Positions 14,694 to 23,824 of a DNA stretch of 64,000 bases are shown here, piece by piece. The position numbers and the translations under genes were made by a program. This DNA is from an uncultured Acetatifactor sp. (GTDB lineage Bacteria; Bacillota; Clostridia; Lachnospirales; Lachnospiraceae). The notes under the pieces were generated by a model that was given only the letters and a program-made list of their open reading frames with translations, was not told the DNA's origin and did no database searches. The first letter of the stretch is position 1, and every line of letters begins with the position of its first letter. Location: NCBI GenBank assembly GCA_934433135.1, contig CAKRZO010000014.1, positions 23,143 through 87,142 of the forward strand, given 5' to 3'.

Positions 14694-16880
14694 ATGAAAA
14701 TTCAGAATTTAAAAAAGCTGATGGACAGCTTATCTCTCCGGGAAAAAATCGGGCAACTGATACAGTTGGATGGTAGATTCTTTGGTGCAGAAGAAATACC
14801 TACCGGTCCATGTGCCGAATTGGGAATAGAACCTTGGGTAGCAGAAAATGCTGGTTCTGTTTTGAATGTTCTAGGTGCTGAAAAAGTGCAGGCTATTCAG
14901 AAACGTCATTTGGAGCATAGCCGTATTCCGCTGTTATTCATGGCTGATGTAGTGTATGGGTACAAGACGAGTTATCCCATTCCTCTTGCGCTGGCCTGTA
15001 GCTGGGATATGAAACTGGTGCAGCAGTGTGCAGAAAGCACCGCTTGTGAAGCTGCTCCGGATGGGGCGCAGGTCACATTTTCCCCGATGGTGGACGTTGT
15101 CCGCGATGCGCGATGGGGCCGCTGTATGGAATCTCCGGGAGAAGACCCCTATCTGAATAGCTGTTATGCGCAAGCAATGGTGAAAGGGTTTCAGAACGAT
15201 TTTACTCCCGGGAAATCTATGGCATCCTGCGTAAAGCATTACGCCGGATATGGTGCGGTAGAAGCCGGGCGTGAGTATAACACTGTGGATATGTCCCGTT
15301 GGCGGCTGGTGCAGGAATATCTGCCGCCTTATCAGGCGGCAGTGGAGGCAGGCTGTAAAATGGTTATGACCTCCTTCAACACGATTGAGGGTATTCCGTC
15401 CACAGCTAACCAATGGCTGATGCAAGATGTACTTCGCAAAAAATGGGGCTTTGATGGTGTTCTTATTACGGACTACGCAGCCATTCACGAGCTGGTGGCG
15501 CATGGTGTGGCAGAAAATGATGCCGATGCTGCAAAACTTGCAATGGATGCCGGCGTGGACATCGACATGAGAACGTCCTGCTATCCTAACCATTTGGAAG
15601 AACTGCTGAAGCAGGGAGATGTTTCGCAGGAGCAGATTGACCAGGCCGTGTGGCGTATCCTGACCCTGAAAAATGAATTGGGTCTGTTTGAAGATCCCTG
15701 TTGCGGACTGTGTTCAGTGGAGCAAAGTGAACGGATTTCCTTTCGACAGCTGGCAAGGAAAGCAGCACAGGAGTCCATGGTTCTTTTGCAGAACAAGAAG
15801 GATGTTCTGCCAATCCGGAAGGGCGAAAAAATTGCTCTGATTGGTCCCTATGCAGACAGCAAAGAACTGAATGGCATATGGGCAATTTATGCAGACCGGA
15901 CACAGGTTGTCACCTTGAAAGCTGCCTTTGAGGAAAGACTGAATTCAGAACATCTGCAATCTACCGCAGGATGCGAACTGATGGATGATTATACCCCTCT
16001 TATGAACCTCGGTGCAGGTGTTCATAGGATTTTGAAAGATTCGCCGGAAGAAGAGCTGCATCGTTCCATCGAACTGGCGAAGTGGGCGGATGTTGTAGTC
16101 TTTGCCGTAGGCGAACACAAACTGCAAAGCGGTGAAAGTGGAAGTCGGACAGATATTTCACTTCCGGCTATCCAACTGCAATGGATGGAGCAGATACTTC
16201 CGTATGCAAAAAAATCAGTCGTTTTGTTATTCAACGGTCGTCCCCTGGAACTGACCAAACTTTCGGCAGAAACAGATGCGATTCTGGAATGTTGGTTTCC
16301 CGGAACGGAAGGCGCTCACGCGATCGTTGATCTGTTAATGGGCGATGTGGCTCCCAGCGGAAAGCTGACAACGAGTTTTCCGTACCATGTAGGACAAGAA
16401 CCGCTCTATTATGCACAGTTTAACACGGGTCGGCCGGCCGGGAAAAATAGCACAGAGCGCTTCGTCAGCCGCTATCTGGACTGCCCCAACGGTGCATTAT
16501 TTCCATTTGGCCATGGCCTGTCTTACCATAAGGTTGTATATTCAGACCTGCAGCTCAGCGATACCGTCCTACATTCGGGCGAGGTCATCACCGCTCAAGT
16601 GAACGTGCAGAACACCGGTGATACTGCCGGAGACGAAATCGTACAACTGTACCTTCGCGACCGGGTTGGAAGCGTCGTGCGTCCCATGCAGGAATTGAAA
16701 GGATTCCAGCGCATTCATCTGAATGCCAAGGAATGCCGCACAGTGACATTTGAAATCACCGAGGATATGCTGAAATTCTATAATGCTACATTGGAATACA
16801 AGACCGAGCCGGGAATGTTTGACGTTATGGTCGGTTCCAGTTCTGCGGATGTTTTAACGGCAGGATTTCAAAAGATTTAA
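14694..16880 (+). CDS. Glycoside hydrolase family 3 beta-glycosidase
   Basis: A 728-residue GH3 enzyme. The N-terminal barrel holds KHYAGYGAVEAGREYN and the nucleophile Asp (about residue 260) in GVLITDYAAIHE. The second alpha/beta domain includes VVFAVGEHKLQSGESGSR, which carries a candidate acid/base Glu, and the C-terminus is a fibronectin III-like domain (NTGDTAGDEIVQLYLRD). GH3 enzymes release glucose, xylose or other residues from non-reducing ends. No signal peptide is seen, so it acts in the cytoplasm. The start at 14694 follows AGGAGG. It converges with the next gene with a 27-bp overlap of coding ends. Confidence 0.92.
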   Translation: MKIQNLKKLMDSLSLREKIGQLIQLDGRFFGAEEIPTGPCAELGIEPWVAENAGSVLNVLGAEKVQAIQKRHLEHSRIPLLFMADVVYGYKTSYPIPLALACSWDMKLVQQCAESTACEAAPDGAQVTFSPMVDVVRDARWGRCMESPGEDPYLNSCYAQAMVKGFQNDFTPGKSMASCVKHYAGYGAVEAGREYNTVDMSRWRLVQEYLPPYQAAVEAGCKMVMTSFNTIEGIPSTANQWLMQDVLRKKWGFDGVLITDYAAIHELVAHGVAENDADAAKLAMDAGVDIDMRTSCYPNHLEELLKQGDVSQEQIDQAVWRILTLKNELGLFEDPCCGLCSVEQSERISFRQLARKAAQESMVLLQNKKDVLPIRKGEKIALIGPYADSKELNGIWAIYADRTQVVTLKAAFEERLNSEHLQSTAGCELMDDYTPLMNLGAGVHRILKDSPEEELHRSIELAKWADVVVFAVGEHKLQSGESGSRTDISLPAIQLQWMEQILPYAKKSVVLLFNGRPLELTKLSAETDAILECWFPGTEGAHAIVDLLMGDVAPSGKLTTSFPYHVGQEPLYYAQFNTGRPAGKNSTERFVSRYLDCPNGALFPFGHGLSYHKVVYSDLQLSDTVLHSGEVITAQVNVQNTGDTAGDEIVQLYLRDRVGSVVRPMQELKGFQRIHLNAKECRTVTFEITEDMLKFYNATLEYKTEPGMFDVMVGSSSADVLTAGFQKI

Positions 16881-18587
16881 AATTTTTAACAAGCCGCACC
16901 GAGGCACCTCAAACAATTCCACTTGCTTCATTGTGCGGATACCAGAGGACAACTGTTCCCCCCGGCAGTCCTGAATAGTATAGGAAAATGCACCGCTGCC
17001 AAACAACACAATGAAGTTTTCACCGGTTCCATTAACAATATAGGTCTCTCCCTGTCCGTAAGGAACCATATTTTTGCTGTAACAGACGCAAATACGCGTA
17101 TCATGGGTCTGCGCTTCCGCCATGGAATAGCCCACTTCCGGGTTATGCAGTTTCAGTTTGCCCTCCAGCAGCGTTTGTCGGTGTTTTCGCCAGAAATCCA
17201 GCCAAAAGCGCAATACACGATGGTGGTCATCCGATATTTCCGAAAGCACCACCGAAATCTGCGGAACACCGAAAAGCGCTGCAATCAGTTGGGATGCTAC
17301 ACCCTCGTCAGTCTCATCCTTGTGCCATGTGATCATATCAGAGTGAACCGCTGCTTTGCCGGAAGTCAGTCGCAGATCCAGAACGCCGATGCGGTTGGCC
17401 GTTGCATCCAATGGGCAATCATTCACTCGCATCATATTACCAAACCGGGAAATTACCGGTCCAATATATGTTTGACGGAATTCCAGCAGCACCTCCGGAT
17501 TCAGCCTGCGCAATCTGGCGGTAATATCGCTCAAAAGCCGTTCGATTGCATCCTCCAGAGATTCATAGTCCCGGCCATTGCTGTTTGTGTTTGTATAGGG
17601 TGTCAGTGTGAATGAGTCTATAAAATCCAGCTTAAAGCCATCGATTTTCCATTCCTGCACTGCTTTCTCATAAATTCCGATGAGATATTCCCGCACCTGG
17701 GGAAACCGTGGATCCAGGCAATTCCATAGATTCTGTTCATTATCCAGGTACTTCCCCTGAAAGACCGGCCACATAGGTGATTTTTTCCCAACATAAGGCA
17801 CGGAATACCAGAACACAATCTTCATTCCTATTTTGTGAACGACATCGACAAAGTGCGCCATATCCTTGATTTTGCGAGCGCACAGCTTCCAGTCGCCGCA
17901 ATAAGCATAGCCTAATTCCTTGCTGTCCGTCTGCCAGCCATCGTCCACAATTATGGTCCTCATGCCAAGGGCGTAGGCTTTCTTACATTCCTCAATCAGG
18001 ACATCATCCCGAATGTCCTGATGAAAATTATACCATGTGGAATAAACAGCCTCTTTTGCCGCCTGCGGGACATATTGGCGAACCGTCCTTATGGCCTCGA
18101 CTGCTTCCCCGATCACCTCGTAAAAGGGTTTTCCTCTGCGGTCGATCACGAATTTCGTTCGGTACTCGGTCAGTTCCCCAATCGGCATTGCAAAAAATGT
18201 CACCCTGCACTGGCAGGTTTTTTGTAACTCCTCCACACCGCAGCTGATCTCAATGGGTGTCTTGGCATCGGCAGCCCAGATGGTAAATACATTGTTTCCG
18301 TCCTGCGAGATCAAGGATTGAATCGGAAGTCCGGAGGCCAGACTGGACTTGGCGACCTGATGGTTCGGTTTCCAATCCGGCAGAATATTTCTCAGCAAAC
18401 CGCATTGCGCATTCCAGATAGAGCAGGCATTTATGCAGGGAATTTGGAATTCCACCTTAACTTTCTCCGGCATACATGGGCGTTCCGATCGGAAGAGCAC
18501 CTCATAAACAGCCAAATCCTTTCCTTCCTGCAACGGTATAACTGAGAATTGGCTGTCCGTATTCTTGTTTTTAATTTGAAATTTCAT
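16854..18587 (-). CDS. GH36-like (clan GH-D) glycosidase, probable alpha-galactosidase type
   Basis: A 577-residue protein with a beta-rich N-terminal domain and a TIM barrel. RTIIVDDGWQTD is the typical substrate loop. The nucleophile candidate is Asp321 in DGFKLDFIDS, and Asp390 in RVNDCPLDA is a candidate acid/base. This pattern fits the short GH36-like branch, not the 700-residue GalA type found at 37192. The barrel ends in a short beta domain. No signal peptide is present. The 3' end overlaps the GH3 gene by 27 bp on the opposite strand. Substrate is not certain; alpha-galactosides are the best guess. Confidence 0.8.
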   Translation of the reverse strand: MKFQIKNKNTDSQFSVIPLQEGKDLAVYEVLFRSERPCMPEKVKVEFQIPCINACSIWNAQCGLLRNILPDWKPNHQVAKSSLASGLPIQSLISQDGNNVFTIWAADAKTPIEISCGVEELQKTCQCRVTFFAMPIGELTEYRTKFVIDRRGKPFYEVIGEAVEAIRTVRQYVPQAAKEAVYSTWYNFHQDIRDDVLIEECKKAYALGMRTIIVDDGWQTDSKELGYAYCGDWKLCARKIKDMAHFVDVVHKIGMKIVFWYSVPYVGKKSPMWPVFQGKYLDNEQNLWNCLDPRFPQVREYLIGIYEKAVQEWKIDGFKLDFIDSFTLTPYTNTNSNGRDYESLEDAIERLLSDITARLRRLNPEVLLEFRQTYIGPVISRFGNMMRVNDCPLDATANRIGVLDLRLTSGKAAVHSDMITWHKDETDEGVASQLIAALFGVPQISVVLSEISDDHHRVLRFWLDFWRKHRQTLLEGKLKLHNPEVGYSMAEAQTHDTRICVCYSKNMVPYGQGETYIVNGTGENFIVLFGSGAFSYTIQDCRGEQLSSGIRTMKQVELFEVPRCGLLKILNLLKSCR

Positions 18588-18611
18588 AGTTCTTTTCTCC
18601 AGCGAAACCGC

Positions 18612-21600
18612 TTATTTTTCAATTTCCAAAGTGAGTGTCGGAACACGCAACACCCCTTCCTCCCGTAACACATAGTTATAGGTCCATGCCTCACCTGTAC
18701 TCTGCCACGCATCCGGGCCACACCATAACAGGCTTTGTCCTTCTGTATGATGCACCGGCCCGAAACCGTTGGTCCGGTTGATATAGGCCGTCAGATGCAA
18801 GGTATGCTTCCCTGCGTGGATCCTGATTTTTGCCTCGTAGGGAGCAAACGCAATGGTTTCCGTTTGTCCATCATCCACATGGCATTTCATGAGCGCCGCA
18901 TTGTAGGACGGGATGCGAATGTACAGCGTCCCATCCTTCGGTATTTCCACCGGAATGTGATAAGTGACCTCTCCACTGTAAAACGGCAGTCCCTGCTCCA
19001 CGATGCTGTGGAAGGTAAGGGAATCTGCCCGATCAACGATCATTTTGTTTCCGCTGCAAACCCGGACACCGAAATCGCCCAGCAGATAGCACCATTCCGT
19101 GGTGGTCTTTTTTCCGAAGGGCATCGAAAGCTCCAGCATATTTTCGCCCTCCCTCAGGTTCGGCAGCAAAACGGTCTGAATATCATGATCGACATACCAC
19201 CCGGCGGCGGAATTGAATATATTTTCCCCGTTCCAGCTAATCCTTGTTGTTTCTCTGTTTTCCAAAGCCAACAGAACGCTGTCTTTTGCTACTGTGCTCT
19301 CAATATGAAAGCGTAAGGACAGTGTATGTTCCGCCGGTTCATCCGGAATCAGCCAGGGCTGCACACCGCCGCTATGCCAATTCAACTTGTAACGGCACCG
19401 TTTATACAAACGCAGGATTTCCTCCAAGGGCTGCCACGGTTCCTCATCCAGGCGATACTGTGCCATATCCAGCAGCATTGCATTTGGTTCGGAAAGGGTA
19501 TATTCGTTTCTTTCCGGCAATACGAGCGAAAAATCTTCGCCCCTGTGGTTCTTTCGATCACCTTCGCCACCGACCCGCATCCTGGCCGTCAAGCGCAGCA
19601 GCAGGCTGTCATGGGCATACATGGTCACTGTCAGCACCGTTTGATCGTTCCCGTAGGCTGCCGTAAGAGGTACGATTTTGACCTTCACGGTATCATACAG
19701 CTCCACCTTCCACCGGCCCTTTAATTCCAACCGGACGACGCTTGCGCTGTCTTCTTCACCCGGCTTTTTGCCATGGGCAACGAACAGCCATCTGCCGGAT
19801 GAATCTTCCCGAAGCTGATACAGCAGATCCGTGATGGGCGTACCGTCCTCCCGGCACAATGCGACTTCCCGGAACGGAGCCAGTGCCTCCGCAACAGCAT
19901 CTTTTTCAAAAGGAATACACTGCACCCTCTGTGCCAGTTTCTTCGGTTCCGTACTGGGCATTGCATCCACGCAGGACGGAATTTGTCCCAGGAAGATCAA
20001 TGTACCGCCAGATGCTTGAAATTGCTGAAGGCGGCTCAATGTAGTGCTGCGGATGGTCTCGCAGCCGGGAACAAGGATAACATCATACCGGCAAGCGCCT
20101 ACCTGCAGCGGCGCAGTTCCCTCGTCACAAAGTTGAGGAAGCATGGATTCACTGATAAAATCAAAGTCATATCCCGAGAAGAGCAGCCATTGTGTGATCT
20201 TCTGCCAGTTTTGGTCTATTTTTTCCATTGCCTGCCGGGACTGTGCCAGCGGACCGCAATGAAGCCAAAAAGACTCCACCGGATGGATCACGCCAACATG
20301 GCAGACCGGGTTCCCCTGCGTCATAGCCATATTGACTCTGGCAAAATGATTTTCAATCAATGGATATTCCCGGAACCACGGGGACTGGTAAAAGATACTT
20401 TGCGGATAATCCCGCTTGCCAGGCCCCTTCATGGAGTACCACGCCAGATGCGGCACACGCAGCGTCACGCCAAGAGCCGCCTGCCAATCGCCTTGCAGCT
20501 TGTGTTCCCGGAAATCGCCATCCCAGCCGATGACACCGTACAGTTCGCTGAGCATTCCCTTTTTCTTCATCTGACGTGCGACAGACTGCGCCTGCTTTGC
20601 AGTGGTATATTCATATAAGCCGCAGAGCATATCAATGCCGGGGATGTCCATACCACGGTAGCAGCGCATTGCCTCCCCGGAGATGGCAACGGATTTCTGC
20701 ATAGGGAACTCAGCCATCAGGTGTCCCACAAAGTCGATGCCATTGTTTTTGCACCATTCCCCGATGGTATCAAAATAGCTTTTGGCAAACAGTTCTGCCA
20801 CATGGTCATAAAACAGCCATCGAATTTTGGAAGGGCGGTGTCCTTCCAAGTCCCACACCAGCTCCGGCAGAGCCTCCACAATGTCGCACTCCGTCGCCTG
20901 CTTGAAGGACTGAGGGAAGCTGTCCGTCCAGGGGAAGATGGCTTCCCCGTCCTCCAGGGCATCCGCCAGCAGCGACTGCTCGGGCGCACGGGGTTCATCG
21001 GTAAAAATAGACGGAACCGTCGTGCCAAAATCCTTGCCCAGCTTCCGGCGATAGGTATCATGGGTCAGTTCTATAAAATGACAAACGGCATCTGCACGCA
21101 GCGTATCGATGTAAGCAGACTGGCCGTAGCGTGAAGAGTCTTTATCCACAAGGATCTGTGCTACCCAGAGCATATCGGCCGCTTTTTCGCCCTCTCGCAG
21201 CAAGCGGTAGGATGCCAGTGTGCCATCTGCATGGAGCCGAATATCATAGCGGCCGACAATTGCGCAGGCATCGCTCTTCTCTTTTCTGCAAAAGTGTAAC
21301 TGCCTGCGGCGATACTCCGGATGTCCTTGTACCGTTCGTCCCCCCGCAAATCCGGAAGGCCATGTGTCCTCATCGTATAATCTTGGAACCAGCCCGGCCT
21401 TCTTTGCCTGTTCCACACAGAGCTGCACTCTTTGCAGGTACGCTTCACTCATATAGGGCAGAGAAAGCCCTGCACGGGCGTGCATGTGGAAGCCGCCAAA
21501 GCCCATCTCCTGAAAATAGGCAATTTGCCTTGTCAGTTCGTCCGGATCAAGGTCGCTGTTCCATGCCCAGAAGGGGGAGCCGCGGAACTGTACAGGAGGA

Positions 21601-21656
21601 TTTTCAAAAAGTTCCGGTGAAAAGTGACAATATTTATTCCTTACATTGTTAGTCAT
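18612..21656 (-). CDS. Large GH106-like glycoside hydrolase (putative alpha-L-rhamnosidase group)
   Basis: A 1014-residue protein without signal peptide. The opening SPFWAWNSDLDPDELTRQ (about 27-44), GGFHMHARAGL, YDEDTWPSGFAGG (94-106) and SIFTDEPRAP (216-225) form a retaining barrel that resembles GH106 and its unassigned relatives. The C-terminal half has a GATase-like fold segment (YDVILVPGCETIRS) and a jelly-roll sugar-binding region (RISWNGENIFNSAAGWYVD). GH106 enzymes remove L-rhamnose from pectin side chains. Glu/Asp in the DEDTWP and FTDEP motifs are the likely catalytic residues. It is 24 bp from both neighbours in the glycosidase operon. Confidence 0.65.
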   Translation of the reverse strand: MTNNVRNKYCHFSPELFENPPVQFRGSPFWAWNSDLDPDELTRQIAYFQEMGFGGFHMHARAGLSLPYMSEAYLQRVQLCVEQAKKAGLVPRLYDEDTWPSGFAGGRTVQGHPEYRRRQLHFCRKEKSDACAIVGRYDIRLHADGTLASYRLLREGEKAADMLWVAQILVDKDSSRYGQSAYIDTLRADAVCHFIELTHDTYRRKLGKDFGTTVPSIFTDEPRAPEQSLLADALEDGEAIFPWTDSFPQSFKQATECDIVEALPELVWDLEGHRPSKIRWLFYDHVAELFAKSYFDTIGEWCKNNGIDFVGHLMAEFPMQKSVAISGEAMRCYRGMDIPGIDMLCGLYEYTTAKQAQSVARQMKKKGMLSELYGVIGWDGDFREHKLQGDWQAALGVTLRVPHLAWYSMKGPGKRDYPQSIFYQSPWFREYPLIENHFARVNMAMTQGNPVCHVGVIHPVESFWLHCGPLAQSRQAMEKIDQNWQKITQWLLFSGYDFDFISESMLPQLCDEGTAPLQVGACRYDVILVPGCETIRSTTLSRLQQFQASGGTLIFLGQIPSCVDAMPSTEPKKLAQRVQCIPFEKDAVAEALAPFREVALCREDGTPITDLLYQLREDSSGRWLFVAHGKKPGEEDSASVVRLELKGRWKVELYDTVKVKIVPLTAAYGNDQTVLTVTMYAHDSLLLRLTARMRVGGEGDRKNHRGEDFSLVLPERNEYTLSEPNAMLLDMAQYRLDEEPWQPLEEILRLYKRCRYKLNWHSGGVQPWLIPDEPAEHTLSLRFHIESTVAKDSVLLALENRETTRISWNGENIFNSAAGWYVDHDIQTVLLPNLREGENMLELSMPFGKKTTTEWCYLLGDFGVRVCSGNKMIVDRADSLTFHSIVEQGLPFYSGEVTYHIPVEIPKDGTLYIRIPSYNAALMKCHVDDGQTETIAFAPYEAKIRIHAGKHTLHLTAYINRTNGFGPVHHTEGQSLLWCGPDAWQSTGEAWTYNYVLREEGVLRVPTLTLEIEK

Positions 21657-21680
21657 TGCTTTTTTCCTGTGGATTGTATT

Positions 21681-23702
21681 TTATTCTTTCTCCGTCTTCA
21701 TCCAGACGGCAAAGTCAGAATCATCCTTCCATGTTCGTCCGGCACTGGCGCAGTCGATCAGGTCCAGTTTTTTCCCGTTTTTCAGCAAAACCTGCACATA
21801 GCAGGTTGCAGGGAACGGCAACTCGGCAACAGGCTTTTCCTCTGCGGGCAAGTATTCTTCATCCTTTTCCAGCGCCAGCGCACCATCTTCCCTGCCGCTC
21901 AGCCGTGCATCCCTCGCCAGCATCAGCGGACCACGACGAAATGCTACATGTCTCTGATGATCCTCATCCATCTCTACCATAAATGGGATCATATCACAGG
22001 TTTTCCAGATAATCTTCGAACGCAGGACATCTTTTTCATAGGGGGTCGGCCGCAGCGCCTCCACCCGCAGATCCAGACGCAGCTGCAGCACATCCCCCGG
22101 CTGCCACACCCGGTCAACGGTGGTCATACCGGGCGTTACCGTCATCGGTTGCCCATTGACCAGCAGCTGATTTTCCACGCTCCAGGAGGGAATACGCAAA
22201 GACAGGGAAAATTTTTCCGCCGCCTGCGGCTCTACCCGAATGCGGATGGTATCGCCGACCGGGTAATCGGTTTCTATATGGAACGTAACCGCATTTCCTG
22301 ATGCCGTCTGCGTTTGGTACACACCATTTTCATAAAGCTGCACGGCAAAGCCATCATCGGCACGCAGAACGACCAAATGCGGTGCAATGCCAATGCCCAC
22401 AGAGGCGATACAGGCACAGCAGCCGTAATATGTACCATCGGCAAACATCAGCGAGCCTCCGATACCCTGGCCTCGTGTACCGCCCATCAGCGGTGTATAA
22501 CTGTCAAAAGGCAAAAAGGACGCAGAAATTTTCAACCCGGGAAGGCGGAAACCACCCTGTATCTTATCGGGGTTGCTGATATGTTCATAATTCAGTGTGC
22601 CCAGGTAGGCATTGTACAGCGTTTGCTCAAAGCAATCCCCAAACAACGGATCGCCCGTTACAAGCAGCATCCTGGCGCAGAGCTTCATCCATGTCACGCT
22701 GACGCAGGTCTCCTGTCCCACGCCGCCTTCACTGCTTTCCACTTGATGCACGACCGCATGGTCCAAAAATTCATGGGTCGTGCCTGCGCTGCCAAGCAGT
22801 GTGATGTCCGATTCTATCATGCGATAAGCAAAACGAATGGCAGCAGTTTTCCATTTTTCACTGCCAACGGTCAGGGCATATTCCAACAAGCCCTCAAAAC
22901 AGGACATCATTTCATAGGCTTTTGTAAAGGGATACTGATAGGGCGCAAGCCGATCCACATATGCCAATTCAAAAATATTGCCGCAGGCCCGTGCGCCGGT
23001 CTCCACCAAATAGGCAGCAAAATCCAGATAGCTTTGGTTGCCGGTGACTCGGTAAAGCATCACCATCGGCTCCAAAACAGAAAGAGAGTTCATGGCACCG
23101 TGAACAGGTTGGCCGATGCGGGAAAGGCTGGTCTGTTCAATTTGCATCTTTTCGTCCGAATCATTGCCCACATGGGCAATAATGGCATCCGCATGGCGCA
23201 TGGCCGCAGAAATGATCTGCCGGCGCAGCTTCTCATCCCGGCAGATATTATAGAAGCACAGCAGACCGAGAAGAACATACTTTCTTCCCCAAATATCCCA
23301 CATTCTGAACTGTACTTCCGGCGCATAGGTTGAAAATGCGCCATCTTCGTCCTGTACAGTCAATAGATCCCGTACCGTCTCCTCCAGGACTGCATATAGC
23401 TTATCATCCTGCGTCACACTGCATACGAACGCAGCGCCACGCATCATTTTGCCCCAGTATTCCGAGCGCCACTCCTGCCTTGGTGTATCCGATTTCAGCC
23501 GGTACTGTTCCACAAATTTTCTCCAAAGTTCCCGATCTGCCAGCTGCTCCCCGGCAATAAAATCCAGCGGTCGGGCGCACATTCCCCGGACTGAAATATT
23601 CTGGCGCAGATCCGGCTTCAAGCCGGAGGCAGCAAGGCGGTCGTCTTTACAATGTCGAAAAAAGGGATTTTCCTTCAAGCGGGAGGTTCGATTGATCTTC
23701 AT
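21681..23702 (-). CDS. GH127/DUF1680-like beta-L-arabinofuranosidase family protein
   Basis: A 673-residue alpha-barrel protein with a C-terminal beta domain. The zinc-thiolate site of GH127 is visible: Glu331-x-Cys333 in GQETCVSVTWMKLC and a Cys428-Cys429 pair in YYGCCACIAS, matching Glu338/Cys340/Cys417/Cys418 of HypBA1, where a cysteine is the nucleophile. The family removes beta-L-arabinofuranose or related sugars from plant glycans. No signal peptide, so it is cytoplasmic. The start follows AAAGGAGAAG. It is the first gene of a three-glycosidase operon running to 16854. Confidence 0.85.
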   Translation of the reverse strand: MKINRTSRLKENPFFRHCKDDRLAASGLKPDLRQNISVRGMCARPLDFIAGEQLADRELWRKFVEQYRLKSDTPRQEWRSEYWGKMMRGAAFVCSVTQDDKLYAVLEETVRDLLTVQDEDGAFSTYAPEVQFRMWDIWGRKYVLLGLLCFYNICRDEKLRRQIISAAMRHADAIIAHVGNDSDEKMQIEQTSLSRIGQPVHGAMNSLSVLEPMVMLYRVTGNQSYLDFAAYLVETGARACGNIFELAYVDRLAPYQYPFTKAYEMMSCFEGLLEYALTVGSEKWKTAAIRFAYRMIESDITLLGSAGTTHEFLDHAVVHQVESSEGGVGQETCVSVTWMKLCARMLLVTGDPLFGDCFEQTLYNAYLGTLNYEHISNPDKIQGGFRLPGLKISASFLPFDSYTPLMGGTRGQGIGGSLMFADGTYYGCCACIASVGIGIAPHLVVLRADDGFAVQLYENGVYQTQTASGNAVTFHIETDYPVGDTIRIRVEPQAAEKFSLSLRIPSWSVENQLLVNGQPMTVTPGMTTVDRVWQPGDVLQLRLDLRVEALRPTPYEKDVLRSKIIWKTCDMIPFMVEMDEDHQRHVAFRRGPLMLARDARLSGREDGALALEKDEEYLPAEEKPVAELPFPATCYVQVLLKNGKKLDLIDCASAGRTWKDDSDFAVWMKTEKE

Positions 23703-23750
23703 TTTCTTCTCCTTTACAAATGTTCGTTAATAATCCGGGATTTTGAAAAC

Positions 23751-23771
23751 GGGGGATGCGCCGCATCCCCC
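23751..23771 (-). terminator. Terminator behind the secreted phosphodiesterase-like gene
   Basis: A perfect 10-bp stem, GGGGGATGCG with its complement around one base, is followed on the reverse strand by GTTTTC. It stands 53 bp past the stop at 23825, and separates that gene from the glycosidase operon. Confidence 0.7.
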
Positions 23772-23824
23772 ATAAAATACCTCTGCCAGACTTGGAAAGC
23801 AGTGCCGATCAACGAAGCCGTCGA

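Noticed and set aside
16854..16880. Frameshift or assembly error at the overlapping ends of the GH3 and GH36-like genes
   Set aside because: Both proteins have normal ends and the genes converge. A 27-bp overlap of stop regions is unusual but does not damage either domain.
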